Assembly: GCA_026005015.1 (NCBI GenBank)
Contig: BPKG01000002.1
Location: 310,001 to 374,000, forward strand
From: Burkholderiales bacterium
Lineage (GTDB): Bacteria; Pseudomonadota; Gammaproteobacteria; Burkholderiales; UBA6910
Direction of reading: 5' to 3'
DNA: 64,000 bases
Every line of letters begins with the position of its first letter. The stretch's first letter is position 1. The translations under genes and the position numbers were made by a program. A model generated the notes under the pieces. That model was not told where the DNA came from. It did no database searches and saw only the letters and a list, made by a program, of their open reading frames with translations. Below are positions 34,897-45,914 of this stretch, one piece after another.

Positions 34897-34907
<11 letters not shown>
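33729..34907 (-). CDS. nirF: Heme d1 biosynthesis lipoprotein NirF
   Basis: NirF is a periplasmic propeller protein of the heme d1 pathway that acts as a dehydrogenase or scaffold with NirN. It has a lipoprotein signal (LLALALAGCAA, Cys19), so it is membrane anchored, and eight-bladed propeller repeats (YSRDGRHAFVFGRDGGLTKV, FTPRGGEVWISARDDDRVLV). No c-heme motif is present, which separates it from NirS and NirN. Length of 392 residues is normal. It overlaps nirC by 11 bp. Confidence 0.93.
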
Positions 34908-37100
<2,193 letters not shown>

Positions 37101-37122
37101 AGAAACCGTGTCACCGGTAGGG

Positions 37123-38922
37123 CTATGACGGGGGTTGGCGAAGGCGGCCGCCCTCGTGGTCACGCTCCTCGTACCCGGAGGGTTCGGGGCCGTAGGCGCC
37201 GATCATGGTCTCCATTCTCTGCACCGCTTCCCGCGCCCGGGGCAGGCGCTCGCGCCGCTTGCGCCGCTCGATGAGGGGCGGGCACTTGCGCTCGTTGTAG
37301 TAGACCACCTGGCAGTCGAGGCAGTAGTGGCACTCGTTGGCGTTGATCTCGCCGGTGGGCCGGATCGCCCGCACCGGGCATTCCACCGCGCACACCTGGC
37401 AGGGCTTGCCGCATTCCCGGCGCCGCCGTAGCCACCAGTCGAAGAGCCGGAACCGGCCGGGGATCGCCAGCGCCGCCCCGAGGGGGCACAGGTACTTGCA
37501 GAAGAACTTGCGGTTGACCATCGTGATCCCGATCAAGCCGGCCGCGTAGAGCACGAAGGGCCACTCCCGCTGGAAGCGCATGCCGAAGGTGGTCTTGAAC
37601 GGTTCCACTTCGGCGAAGACCGCCGCTTCCCCCATGGACTGGAGGGAGATGCCGAACAGCACGACCAGGATCACGTACTTCACCGCCCACAGGCGCTCGT
37701 GGACTACGTCGGGCAGCTCGAGCTGGGGCGTGCCCAGGCGCCGGGCGATCTTGTTGATGAGTTCCTGCAGCGCCCCGAAAGGGCACAGCCAGCCGCAGTA
37801 GACCCCGCGCCCCCACAGGAGCAGGGTCACGGCCACGAAGGACCAGAGGATGAACAGCATAGGATCGATCAGGAAATGCTCCCAGCGGAACTCCCGCATC
37901 ACCGAGTGGGCGAAGGTGAGCACGTTGATCACGGTGAGCTGGGCGAGGGCGTACCAGCCGAGGAAGAACAGGGTGTAGGCGAGAAAGGCGTTGCGCACCC
38001 AGGCCGTGAGCCGCGGGCGGCGGACGAGCCAGTCCTGGAACACCAGGATCAGGGTGAGGATCGCGAGGCTCACCGCCAGCACCGCGATCTCGAACGTCCG
38101 CTGCCGCCACACGCCGATCCACAGGGGCTCTTCCGGCGCCGCCAAAGATGCGGCGGGCGGCGCGGTCGGCGCTCGGGCGGGGGCGGTCTCCTCCGACGCC
38201 GCCGGTGGCTTGGCGGGGCGCGGCACGGCGGTCGGGGACGTCTTCCGGGGCAGGGAGGGCTCGATGGGAGCGGCGGCGGGAGGGGGCTCGATGGCTGCCG
38301 GCGCTTCGGGCTCGGGCGGGGGCGCGGGGGGAGACAGGCCCCGGGATTGGGCCACCGCCCGGGCGGCGCGGGTGACGGTGGCGTTTTCCACCATCACCGT
38401 GATGGTGGCGCCGGCGATGGTGTCGATGGCCACGTGGCCTTCCCGCCGGGCGCCGACCGCGATGCGATCGAACACCGATTTGCCTACATACTGGTCGACG
38501 AATCGTTTCAGGCGCTCGGGGGTGATGCCGACGGCGAGGATCGGCTCTTCGTGGTGGACGATGGCGATCCCCGTGATCCGCCCGGACCGATCGAAGCCCA
38601 CCAGGGTGTTGATGGGCTTGCCGGAGTAGGCGGGAATGCGCAGGACGTCGGCGGTGAGGAAGGCGTAGCCGATCACCTCTTCCCCCTGGTAGACCGCCGC
38701 CGCCGGCGGGTCGCCCTCCAGGTTCCCGAACCGGTCCGCCTGGGGGAAGAATTCCTTGACCTGGGGATAGCGCTCGGCGATGTCCGCGGCGGCCGGCGCG
38801 GCCAAAAGGATAAGGGCGAGCCACGCGAACGCCGCCCAACCCCGCCGCCGTCGGGCGGCGAGTCGCGGCCGGCCGCAGGCGAGGTGCGAAGAGAGCGGCC
38901 GCATCGGGGGCATCGGTTTCAT
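37123..38922 (-). CDS. nirI: NosR/NirI-family membrane flavo-iron-sulfur protein
   Basis: NirI and NosR are polytopic membrane proteins that pass electrons to, or control expression of, denitrification enzymes. The N-terminal periplasmic domain has the FMN-attachment motif TIAGATITVMVENATV. A long Ala/Pro linker follows, then membrane helices with YCGWLCPFGALQE and FFCKYLCPLGAALA, and two [4Fe-4S] motifs (CGKPCQVCAVECP and CHYCLDCQVVYYNERKC). Start 38922 places the FNR box and a TAGAAT -10 upstream. Position beside nirS favours nirI over nosR; no nosZ is in the window. Confidence 0.85.
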   Translation of the reverse strand: MKPMPPMRPLSSHLACGRPRLAARRRRGWAAFAWLALILLAAPAAADIAERYPQVKEFFPQADRFGNLEGDPPAAAVYQGEEVIGYAFLTADVLRIPAYSGKPINTLVGFDRSGRITGIAIVHHEEPILAVGITPERLKRFVDQYVGKSVFDRIAVGARREGHVAIDTIAGATITVMVENATVTRAARAVAQSRGLSPPAPPPEPEAPAAIEPPPAAAPIEPSLPRKTSPTAVPRPAKPPAASEETAPARAPTAPPAASLAAPEEPLWIGVWRQRTFEIAVLAVSLAILTLILVFQDWLVRRPRLTAWVRNAFLAYTLFFLGWYALAQLTVINVLTFAHSVMREFRWEHFLIDPMLFILWSFVAVTLLLWGRGVYCGWLCPFGALQELINKIARRLGTPQLELPDVVHERLWAVKYVILVVLFGISLQSMGEAAVFAEVEPFKTTFGMRFQREWPFVLYAAGLIGITMVNRKFFCKYLCPLGAALAIPGRFRLFDWWLRRRRECGKPCQVCAVECPVRAIRPTGEINANECHYCLDCQVVYYNERKCPPLIERRKRRERLPRAREAVQRMETMIGAYGPEPSGYEERDHEGGRLRQPPS

Positions 38923-38973
38923 TCGGGCGCCGATTGAAGAAATCATTCTAGAGATCGAGGGCCGCGGATGGTT

Positions 38974-38987
38974 TTGACGTGCATCAA
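38974..38987 (-). promoter_or_regulatory. FNR/DNR box TTGAC-GTGC-ATCAA
   Basis: One mismatch from consensus. The -10 TAGAAT (38945-38950 on the minus strand) is about 33 bp from the box centre, a class II layout. It drives the NosR/NirI-like gene. Confidence 0.82.
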
Positions 38988-39029
38988 GGAATGCGCGCTG
39001 AAGCCTGGGCGACGGCACCGCCACCGGCT

Positions 39030-39043
39030 TTGACTTAAATCAA
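39030..39043 (+). promoter_or_regulatory. FNR/DNR box TTGAC-TTAA-ATCAA
   Basis: One mismatch from consensus, with a -10 TAGAGT at 39066-39071, 32 bp from the box centre. Transcription would begin near 39078, so the nirE start must be downstream of that point. Confidence 0.82.
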
Positions 39044-39124
39044 GGTTCGCCGGGAGGCATGTCCTTAGAGTCCTTGTCAGGCTATGGGTCTTTCGGCCCG
39101 GCCATCCTTCGACTGCACGAGCCC

Positions 39125-39964
39125 ATGGGCATGGATCGGCCAACCGCCACCTTCGGCGTCGACGCGCCTCCCGCCGGGGGGCGCGGCGAGGTCTATCTGG
39201 TAGGGGCCGGGCCGGGCGATCCCGAGCTGCTGACGCTGCGGGCCTTGAAGCTCATGCAGCGGGCGGACGTGGTGCTCTATGATCGCCTAGTGTCCTCCGA
39301 GATCCTGGCGCTGGTGCGCCCCGGCGCAGAGCGGATTTGCGTGGGCAAGGAGCCGGGGCGCCACAGCGTGCCCCAGGCGGAGATCTGCAAGCGGCTCGTG
39401 GGCCTGGCGCGGGAAGGCAAGCGGGTGCTGCGCTTGAAGGGCGGCGATCCCCTGATTTTCGGGCGCGGCGCCGAGGAGCTGGAGGTCCTGGCGGCCCACG
39501 GCATTCCCTTCGAGATCGTCCCCGGCATCACCGCTGCCACCGGAATGGCGGCCTACGCCGGCATTCCCCTCACCCATCGGGACCACGCCCACGCTTGCGT
39601 GTTCGTCACCGGCCATCTCCAGGACGGCAGCATGGACCTGGATTGGGAGGCCCTGGCACGTCCTCGTCAGACGGTGGTGGTGTACATGGGGCTCGGCGGA
39701 CTAGCGTTCCTGTGCCGCTCCCTGGTGGCCCACGGCCTGGCGCCCGCCACGCCCGCCGCCGTGGTGGAGCGGGCCACCACCCCCGGGCAGCGGGTCGCCG
39801 TGGGAACCCTGGAGAGCCTTCCCGAACTGGCCCGCGCCGGCGGCTTTCAGCCCCCGTCCCTGGTGGTGGTGGGCGAGGTGGTGCGGCTGCACGGCGTGCT
39901 GGGATGGTTCGCGCCCCGATCCGGCGCCCTGCCGGATCCGGTTCCTTCAGCCGTGCCCACGTGA
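39125..39964 (+). CDS. nirE: Uroporphyrinogen-III C-methyltransferase
   Basis: SUMT makes precorrin-2 from uroporphyrinogen III with two SAM, the first step to siroheme and heme d1. The family motifs are [52 protein letters not shown] and [20 protein letters not shown]. It lacks the CysG dehydrogenase domain. I chose ATG 39125 (39131 is a near alternative) since the FNR-driven promoter begins at about 39078. Being next to the nir genes and under an FNR box, it is the NirE form. Confidence 0.92.
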   Translation: MGMDRPTATFGVDAPPAGGRGEVYLVGAGPGDPELLTLRALKLMQRADVVLYDRLVSSEILALVRPGAERICVGKEPGRHSVPQAEICKRLVGLAREGKRVLRLKGGDPLIFGRGAEELEVLAAHGIPFEIVPGITAATGMAAYAGIPLTHRDHAHACVFVTGHLQDGSMDLDWEALARPRQTVVVYMGLGGLAFLCRSLVAHGLAPATPAAVVERATTPGQRVAVGTLESLPELARAGGFQPPSLVVVGEVVRLHGVLGWFAPRSGALPDPVPSAVPT

Positions 39965-41245
39965 AAGATCCTGCTTCGCCCTGCGGTAGAGGCGGACCGA
40001 CCCCAGCAGGTTGAGCCCCAGCCACAGGGCGGAGATCCCGAAGCCGACGCCGGCGGCGGAGGCGAGGGCGGGCCGATCCACCGCGGCGACGAGGAGTGCC
40101 AGCGCCGCGGCGTGGGCCCACACGTGGGCAAGGCACGAACCCTGGGGCGCGAGCTGCCTGGCGCTGGGAAGCGGCCGGGCGTGGCTCGCAAGCCCCTGCA
40201 GGTCCATCCAGGCGAGAAACGGCACGATCCGGTACAGCATGCCGGCGATCATCCAGAAGGCGAAGCCGAAGAGGAACGCCACCGCCGCCATGACGGCGAT
40301 GGGGCGGCCGTGGGTCGCGTCGGTCGCCAGGCTCACGCCCGCGCCGAGCAGGCTTGCGCCGAGGGCCAGCATCGCCAGGCGCCAGGCGGCAGCTGTGGCA
40401 CCGTCCCCACGGCGACGACCGCCCGACTGGATCTTCCAGGTCACGAGAAGGAAGGCAGCGAACGCGGTCAAGATTCCGGCACCCGCTAGCCCGTAAAAGA
40501 AGCGCCCCACCGCCGCGCCCCCGGCGAGGGCCGCCGCGGACATGGATACCAGGGCGCCTACCACCGCCGGCGCCAGGCCCCGGTGCACGAGCTTGGGATA
40601 GGGCTTCGTCAGCCCGAACATGGGCACCACCTGGTAAGCGACCCCGGCCACCAGCAAGCCGATCCAGCCGGCGAATCCCCACGCCAAGTGAAGATCCACC
40701 AGCGCGGGCCGGGGAACGGCGGCGAAGGGGACCGGGACGACGGCCAGGGTGGCGCCCATCAGGACGGTGACCGCGAGCGAGGCCAGGGCGAAGCCCACGG
40801 TGACGCCGGTGGGCGTGGCCACCGGCGCCCGGAGGATCGCTCGCGCCGCGGCTGCGACGTAAACGCCGAGGCCCGCCAGCAGCGCCGCCGCGCCGAAGGG
40901 CGCGAGCAGGGGGACGCCGCCCAGGAAGGTCCAGGCCAGCAGGAGGGTGCCGGCGGTCAATGCCCCGTGGGCCACCCCCGCCACCAGGCGCCCTCGCGCC
41001 ACCGAGGCGCCCGCCGCCACGGGCAGGATCTGGAGCAGGGCGCCGGCGGCGGTCATGGTGACGAAGCCCAGGGTCATCAAGTGGGTGGCGGCGAGGGCGG
41101 CGGGCGTCCAGCGGCTCGCCGCGGCCGCCGGGCCCTCCGTGGCGATCACGACGCCGGCAAGCAGGGCGAAGGTGGGCGCGGTGAGGAAGAAGCGCAGCAG
41201 AACGGACAGAGGCAGCACGCCGTCCGCGGTCCTCGGCGGCAGCAT
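39947..41245 (-). CDS. Twelve-helix NnrS/oxidase-like membrane protein
   Basis: The 432-residue protein has about 12 membrane segments, with [55 protein letters not shown] and [17 protein letters not shown]. The motif H..W...G.......YQVVPMF resembles NnrS and subunit I of heme-copper oxidases, but no HxH pair is evident, so it is not a complete oxidase. It overlaps DUF2249 by one base (TAATG) and is third in an operon with hemerythrin. A role in handling NO or heme is inferred from context. Confidence 0.7.
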   Translation of the reverse strand: MLPPRTADGVLPLSVLLRFFLTAPTFALLAGVVIATEGPAAAASRWTPAALAATHLMTLGFVTMTAAGALLQILPVAAGASVARGRLVAGVAHGALTAGTLLLAWTFLGGVPLLAPFGAAALLAGLGVYVAAAARAILRAPVATPTGVTVGFALASLAVTVLMGATLAVVPVPFAAVPRPALVDLHLAWGFAGWIGLLVAGVAYQVVPMFGLTKPYPKLVHRGLAPAVVGALVSMSAAALAGGAAVGRFFYGLAGAGILTAFAAFLLVTWKIQSGGRRRGDGATAAAWRLAMLALGASLLGAGVSLATDATHGRPIAVMAAVAFLFGFAFWMIAGMLYRIVPFLAWMDLQGLASHARPLPSARQLAPQGSCLAHVWAHAAALALLVAAVDRPALASAAGVGFGISALWLGLNLLGSVRLYRRAKQDLSRGHG

Positions 41246-41472
41246 TACGCGCGAGCCCAGATTTCGATGTAAAACGTGCCCTCGTCGTTCACGCGAGTCG
41301 AGTGCTCGTAGCCGTTGCGCTCCAGGATGCGGTAGAGGGGAAAGGGCTCCCGCTCGAGCAGCAGCAGCATCCGCTGTCCCGGTTTGAGCCGGCACAAGGC
41401 CTCGAGCACCCGCTCCAGGGGCTCGGGCGGCTCGAGACCCCGGGCGTCCACGATCAGGTCGTCGTCTGCCAC
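41245..41472 (-). CDS. DUF2249 domain protein
   Basis: The 75-residue protein matches DUF2249: IVDARGLEPPEPLERVLEAL, KPGQRMLLLLEREPFPLYRI, then LERNGYEHSTRVNDEGTFYI, a TusA-like small domain. The GTG start at 41472 lies 2 bp from the end of the hemerythrin gene. DUF2249 proteins commonly occur beside hemerythrin-like proteins and denitrification genes, and their function is not known to me. Confidence 0.8.
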   Translation of the reverse strand: MADDDLIVDARGLEPPEPLERVLEALCRLKPGQRMLLLLEREPFPLYRILERNGYEHSTRVNDEGTFYIEIWARA

Positions 41473-41474
41473 CC

Positions 41475-41924
41475 TTATGTCCCGATCTCCTGCGCTAGCG
41501 CTTCCAGGAGCTGGGCCCGCTGGCCGGCGAGGACCCGGTCGCACAGGGGGTACAACACCTGCTCCTCCTTGAGATTATGTTGTTGCATGAAGAGGAGCAG
41601 AGTCTCGAAGGCATCGCGGAAAGCCCTGGGATCGGCATCCGCCGCCGCCCCGGCGAGGGCGGCGATGAGGGGACGCATCTGGGCGTGCTCGTGCCGCATG
41701 ACCGCGGTCGGTCCGCCGGGCGCACCGGTGGCGCTTTCGTAGGCAGGAAACAGGATCGTCTCCTCCAGCCGGAAGTGCCTTTCCATGGCTTCGCTGAAGC
41801 GGCGCATCGCCTGGCGGCAGCGGTTCCAATCCCCCAGGAGCATGGCCGCCTCTCCCTCGGCGAACAGTTGATCGCAGGCCCGATGGTCGGTGGAGAACCA
41901 CTCGGTGAAGGTATCCGCAGTCAT
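41475..41924 (-). CDS. Hemerythrin HHE-domain protein
   Basis: The 149-residue protein has the HHE di-iron ligand set: FSTDHRACDQLFAEGE, MERHFRLEETILFPAYES, MRHEHAQMRPLIAAL and MQQHNLKEEQVLYPLCD. Its likely role is NO or O2 binding or repair of iron centres. ATG 41924 was chosen because a start at 41969 would fall inside the predicted -10 of the FNR-driven promoter. It heads an operon with DUF2249 and a 12-helix membrane protein. Confidence 0.85.
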   Translation of the reverse strand: MTADTFTEWFSTDHRACDQLFAEGEAAMLLGDWNRCRQAMRRFSEAMERHFRLEETILFPAYESATGAPGGPTAVMRHEHAQMRPLIAALAGAAADADPRAFRDAFETLLLFMQQHNLKEEQVLYPLCDRVLAGQRAQLLEALAQEIGT

Positions 41925-41996
41925 GGGGGTCGGCGAACGAGCAGCGTAGCGGTCGAGGATGGGAGGCATTGTGGAGACCCGAGTAGCGGGCGCGCC

Positions 41997-42010
41997 TTGA
42001 TGTGAATCAA
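41997..42010 (-). promoter_or_regulatory. Perfect FNR/DNR box TTGAT-GTGA-ATCAA
   Basis: The box overlaps the ctaA stop codon and lies upstream of the hemerythrin gene. A CACAAT -10 candidate (41968-41973) is 33 bp from the centre. Confidence 0.85.
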
Positions 42011-42996
42011 GCGAGCGGTGCAGCACGCCCGCGCCGGGCGGCGCGCACCGCGAGCTCCACGGCGACGAGGAGCAGAGCCGCGGCCAGGGCGTTGTGGACC
42101 AGGGCGAGGGGCAGGGGAAAGGCGAGCTTCACCATCGCCGCGCCGAGCGCGGCCTGGAGCAGGGCCAGCAGGGCGGCTGCGGCCGCCGGGCGGCGCAGTC
42201 CCGGATAGGCTCGGGCGCCGAGGGCCACGGCACCGAGCCAGCCGAGGGTCAGGAGGGCCCCGAGGCGATGGGCCAGATGGAGGGCGGCGCCCTGGTCGCG
42301 GGGAAGGGGGGCGGGGGAGGAGGCGAACGGGTCGAAGGCGGCCAGCCCCTCGCTGGGGGAAAAGTCCCCTTCGCACCCGGGCAGGGTGGGGCAGGCGGCT
42401 GCGGCCAGCTTGACGCTGACGAGGCCTCCGAGCCCGATCTGGACCGCGATCAGCACCACCGCGGCAACCGCGGCGAATCGCAGGCTCGGCGCGTGCCTGG
42501 GACCGGAGACGCCGAGCCGCGGCGGATGCGCCTGGCGCGCCCGCAGCATCCAGGCGCAGGCTAGCAGCGCGAGGCCGCCCAGCAGGTTGCCGAGGGCCAC
42601 CGTCGGCGCCATACCGGTGGAAGAAGAGATCCCCAGCAAGGCGAGAAAGGCGGTGAGCGCCGCCATGGCCAAGGCCAGTACCACGTCGCCATGGCGGCGC
42701 GGCCGCCGCAGGCTCGCCACCAGAATCGCGAAGACGAGGAGCAGCATGGCGCTCGCGGCGAGGCGGTGGCCCAGCCGCGCCAGAAACTGGAGCGGCGAGG
42801 AGGCGCCGCCCCTCGGGTGGGCGCCGGGCATCGACGGCGCGCCGTAGCACTCGGGCCAGGGCTCGCAGCCGAGACCCGCGGCGGCGAGCCGCAGGTAGGC
42901 GCTCGATACCACCACGAACAGCATGACCGCGCTAGCGGCCAGGGCGAGGCGCGCCAGGAGGGGCGAGGGCGGATCGGGGGGATCCATGGGCTCCAC
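42007..42996 (-). CDS. ctaA: Heme A synthase (COX15/CtaA)
   Basis: CtaA oxidises heme O to heme A for oxidases. The 329-residue protein has about eight helices with the conserved histidines FLARLGHRLAASAM, LHLAHRLGALLTL and VHNALAAALLL, and two Cys pairs (LGCEPWPECYG and CPTLPGCEGD). Its presence with ctaB implies that at least one of the neighbouring heme-copper enzymes uses heme A or O. It is divergent from the oxidase operon that begins at 43137. Confidence 0.9.
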   Translation of the reverse strand: MEPMDPPDPPSPLLARLALAASAVMLFVVVSSAYLRLAAAGLGCEPWPECYGAPSMPGAHPRGGASSPLQFLARLGHRLAASAMLLLVFAILVASLRRPRRHGDVVLALAMAALTAFLALLGISSSTGMAPTVALGNLLGGLALLACAWMLRARQAHPPRLGVSGPRHAPSLRFAAVAAVVLIAVQIGLGGLVSVKLAAAACPTLPGCEGDFSPSEGLAAFDPFASSPAPLPRDQGAALHLAHRLGALLTLGWLGAVALGARAYPGLRRPAAAAALLALLQAALGAAMVKLAFPLPLALVHNALAAALLLVAVELAVRAARRGRAAPLA

Positions 42997-43066
42997 GATG
43001 GGGACGGGGTTTCGCTGCGCAGCTTACCCCTGGACGCCCTCCTTCGCCCCGCGGGGTGGAAATTTC

Positions 43067-43080
43067 TTGATGCGTATCAA
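43067..43080 (+). promoter_or_regulatory. Perfect FNR/DNR box TTGAT-GCGT-ATCAA
   Basis: The box lies 57 bp upstream of the ATG at 43137 and is placed to activate the CuA-oxidase operon. The -10 is poor (GATCAT around 43103), as in strongly activator-dependent promoters. Confidence 0.82.
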
Positions 43081-43136
43081 GGAGCCCTCCCTCTCCGCTG
43101 CGGATCATCAAGGCCTGAAAGCGACAGGAGGAGCCC

Positions 43137-43367
43137 ATGGCTGGAGCGCGACGGCGCAATACCACATGGACGACGGTGGCTGTGGCGGCTGCGATCCTCG
43201 CCCTGAGCGGCTTCGGCGCCGTCCTTTCTGACGGGGCGCGGCTGTGCAGCCCGGTCAATGGCAAATGGGTTGGCGGCGGCTGGTACTCGTCCCCCGGTTT
43301 GCTGCGGGCTCTGGCCATCGCCGATCGCTTGTGCGGCCGCTCGGAGCAGGAGCGGCGCGAAGGTTGA
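43137..43367 (+). CDS. Small membrane-anchored protein, function unknown
   Basis: I do not recognise this 76-residue protein. It has one hydrophobic segment (TTVAVAAAILALSGFGAVLS) near the N-terminus and a small periplasmic tail with two Cys (ARLCSPVNGKW, ADRLCGRSEQERR). A GGAGG precedes the ATG. It is the first gene after the FNR box and upstream of the oxidase subunits, so an accessory or assembly role is plausible. Confidence 0.6.
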   Translation: MAGARRRNTTWTTVAVAAAILALSGFGAVLSDGARLCSPVNGKWVGGGWYSSPGLLRALAIADRLCGRSEQERREG

Positions 43368-43392
43368 TGGCTTCCAGCACGGAGGAAGAAAA

Positions 43393-43569
43393 ATGGCCGA
43401 ACCATCCAAAATCCAGGACCCGGAAGAGCTCAGCGACGAGCCCATCCCCTTCATGCAGCAGCTTCTGGACAACCCGTTCGCCCTGCTGTTTCTGGGAATC
43501 GCCTCGCCCATGGTGCTTTACGTGGTGTGGGGCGTGATGGAGATCCTGAGCATCCCGGTCGCCAAGTAG
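43393..43569 (+). CDS. Small single-helix oxidase-associated protein
   Basis: The 58-residue protein has a charged N-terminus (MAEPSKIQDPEELSDEPIPF) and one membrane helix (FALLFLGIASPMVLYVVWGV). Small one-helix subunits like this accompany many heme-copper oxidases. It lies between the FNR-led small gene and subunit II, and a ribosome site (GGAGGAAGA) precedes the ATG. Confidence 0.65.
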   Translation: MAEPSKIQDPEELSDEPIPFMQQLLDNPFALLFLGIASPMVLYVVWGVMEILSIPVAK

Positions 43570-43633
43570 GCAAGCGGCGAGCGCCGTCGGCACGCTGCCG
43601 GCATAGGAACAGAGAGAGGGGGGAGTTTACGCC

Positions 43634-44179
43634 ATGCCCACTGCCATCGACCCGCCGAAGAACCGCGTCTGGTGGAAGGATCCGGTCGACAAGGTCGAGA
43701 TCACCTGGATCGTGCTCGCCCTGATCTGGTGTCTCATCATGTTCTTCATGATGCCCTACTGGCACGTGTACGGAAAACAGAACCTGTCCAACGAAGCGTA
43801 CCGCTCCACCCCCGAGCTCTTCAGCCGGAAGACCCAGGAGATGGTGGACAAGTACACGGTGCGCACCGAGACCGACCAGAAAATTCCCGTGGTGCACCCG
43901 CCTGCGGGCAGCGACGTCTATCTGATCGCTCGCCTGTGGCAGTGGTGGCCCCTGGTGGAGCTGGAGGCGGGCAAGAGCTACCGGCTGCACCTCATGTCCA
44001 TGGACTGGCTGCACGGCTTTTCCCTGCAGCCCGAGAACATCAACATCCAGGTCCATCCCGGCTACGAACACGTGTTGACGGTGACGCCCACCAAGGAAGG
44101 CACCTACTCCATCGTGTGCAACGAATACTGCGGGATCAACCATCACACCATGACCAGCAAGCTGTACGTGGTCAAGTAA
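43634..44179 (+). CDS. Cytochrome oxidase subunit II-like protein with CuA site
   Basis: The 181-residue protein has one N-terminal membrane helix (TWIVLALIWCLIMFFMM) and a cupredoxin domain with a complete CuA site: His127 in DWLHGFS and CNEYCGINHHTM (Cys162, Cys166, His170, Met173). It accepts electrons from a cytochrome c or copper protein and passes them to subunit I. It is short and has a single helix, as in B-family oxidases and CuA-type NO reductases. Next gene is subunit I, 10 bp away. Confidence 0.9.
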   Translation: MPTAIDPPKNRVWWKDPVDKVEITWIVLALIWCLIMFFMMPYWHVYGKQNLSNEAYRSTPELFSRKTQEMVDKYTVRTETDQKIPVVHPPAGSDVYLIARLWQWWPLVELEAGKSYRLHLMSMDWLHGFSLQPENINIQVHPGYEHVLTVTPTKEGTYSIVCNEYCGINHHTMTSKLYVVK

Positions 44180-44189
44180 GGGGGAGGCC

Positions 44190-45905
44190 ATGGCGATCAA
44201 CCGGATGTTTCGAACCTGCCCGAGCACGGGGCTGCAGTTCCATCAGCCGGCTGAGGCCCTGATCCGGTGGAACGCGGTGGCGGCGGTGGTGTCGCTGCTG
44301 GTGGGCGGGATCCTGGGGCTCCTGGTGGTGCTCACCCGCTGGCCCGCGCTGCACCTGCTGCCGGCGGACGCCTTCTACCAGGCGCTCACCGCCCACGGCC
44401 TGAACATGCTGGTCTTCTGGATCATCTTCTTCGAGATGGCGGTGCTGTACTTCGCCGCCTCCACCCTGCTCAGGTGCCGCCTCGCCACCCCCCACATGGC
44501 GTGGCTCGGATTCTGGCTCATGGTGGCTGGCGCGCTGCTAAACAACTACGCGGTATGGCGCGGAGATTCCAGCGTCATGTTTACCTCCTATGCCCCCATG
44601 GGAGCCCACCCCACCTTCTACCTGGGCCTGATCCTGTTCGCGGTGGGGGCGCTGATCGGCTGCTTCGTGTTTCTCGGCACCCTGGCGGTGGCCAAGGCGG
44701 AGAAGACCTACGTGGGCTCGGTGCCGCTCGTGACTTTCGGCGCGTTGACCGCGTGCATCATCGCCATTTTCACCATCGCCAGCGGCGCCATCATCCTGAT
44801 CCCAACCTTCCTGTGGTCGGTGGGGCTGGTGGGCTACATCGACTCCCTCATGTACCGCACGGTGTGGTGGGCGTTCGGACACTCGTCCCAGCAGATCAAC
44901 GTTTCCGCCCACGTGGCCGTGTGGTACGCCATCGCCGCCATCGTGTTCGGCGCCCGGCCCATGAACGAAAAAGTCTCCCGCGGGGCGTTCCTGCTCTACA
45001 TCCTGTTCCTGCAGCTCGCCTCCGCTCACCACCTGCTGGCTGATCCGGGCCTCACGTCCAACTGGAAGATCTTCAACACCAGCTACGCGTTCTACCTGGC
45101 GGTGCTGGCCTCCATGGTCCACGGCTTCACCGTGCCCGGGGCCATCGAGCTGGCGCAGCGGGAGAAGGGCTACACCAAGGGGCTGTTCGAGTGGCTGAGG
45201 AAGGCGCCGTGGGGCAATCCGGTCTTTTCCGGGATGTTCATCTCCTTGGTGGGATTCGGCTTCCTCGGCGGTATTTCTGGCGTCGTCCTGGGTACTGAGC
45301 AATTAAACTTGCTCATGCACAACACCTTCTACGTGCCGGGCCACTTCCACGCCACGGTGGTGGTGGGCACCACGCTCGCGTTCATGGCCCTCACCTATTT
45401 CCTGATCCCGGTGCTGTTCCGGCGCGAGCTGGCCTTTCCCAAGCTGGCCCAGTGGCAGCCCTACGTCTTCGGCATCGGCATGAGCGTGTTCTCCCTGTTC
45501 ATGATGGGCGCCGGGACCCTGGGGGTGCCCCGGCGCCACTGGGATATGACCATGGCAGGCAACCTGCTGCCCCACGAGTGGCCCGGGACTGCCTACCTGA
45601 TGGTGGGCCTCATGGCCCTCGCCGGGATCCTCGCCATCGTGGGTGGGGCCATTTACATCCTGGTGACCGTGTGGTCGGTGTTCTTCGGCAAGCGCATCGA
45701 GACCCCGGACTTCAAGCGCGTGAGCGCCCGGGACGGCGCTGCCCCGGCGCCGCAACCGGTGGCCGTGTCGCTGACCGGCCATGGAAGCGCGGGCCACATG
45801 GCGGCCCCCGGCACCTTCGTCCTGGCGATGGTGCTGCTGGTGTCGTTCGTGCTGTACTACTTCGTCAACTGGAGGTACCTGTCCTCGGTGTGGCCGCTGA
45901 GCTGA
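44190..45905 (+). CDS. Heme-copper oxidase subunit I, NO-reductase-like active site
   Basis: The 571-residue protein has about 13 helices and the six metal-ligand histidines: His69 (low-spin heme), His231, His280-His281 (CuB) and His385/His387 (GHFHATVVVG). At the position four residues after His231, where O2 reductases have the cross-linked Tyr (HPEVY), the sequence is GHSSQQ, so Gln235 replaces Tyr. That pattern is known in several CuA-containing NO reductases related to B-family oxidases. With ctaB and SCO it forms the order subunit II, I, ctaB, senC. NO reduction is inferred. Confidence 0.85.
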   Translation: MAINRMFRTCPSTGLQFHQPAEALIRWNAVAAVVSLLVGGILGLLVVLTRWPALHLLPADAFYQALTAHGLNMLVFWIIFFEMAVLYFAASTLLRCRLATPHMAWLGFWLMVAGALLNNYAVWRGDSSVMFTSYAPMGAHPTFYLGLILFAVGALIGCFVFLGTLAVAKAEKTYVGSVPLVTFGALTACIIAIFTIASGAIILIPTFLWSVGLVGYIDSLMYRTVWWAFGHSSQQINVSAHVAVWYAIAAIVFGARPMNEKVSRGAFLLYILFLQLASAHHLLADPGLTSNWKIFNTSYAFYLAVLASMVHGFTVPGAIELAQREKGYTKGLFEWLRKAPWGNPVFSGMFISLVGFGFLGGISGVVLGTEQLNLLMHNTFYVPGHFHATVVVGTTLAFMALTYFLIPVLFRRELAFPKLAQWQPYVFGIGMSVFSLFMMGAGTLGVPRRHWDMTMAGNLLPHEWPGTAYLMVGLMALAGILAIVGGAIYILVTVWSVFFGKRIETPDFKRVSARDGAAPAPQPVAVSLTGHGSAGHMAAPGTFVLAMVLLVSFVLYYFVNWRYLSSVWPLS

Positions 45906-45914
45906 CGGACGGGG

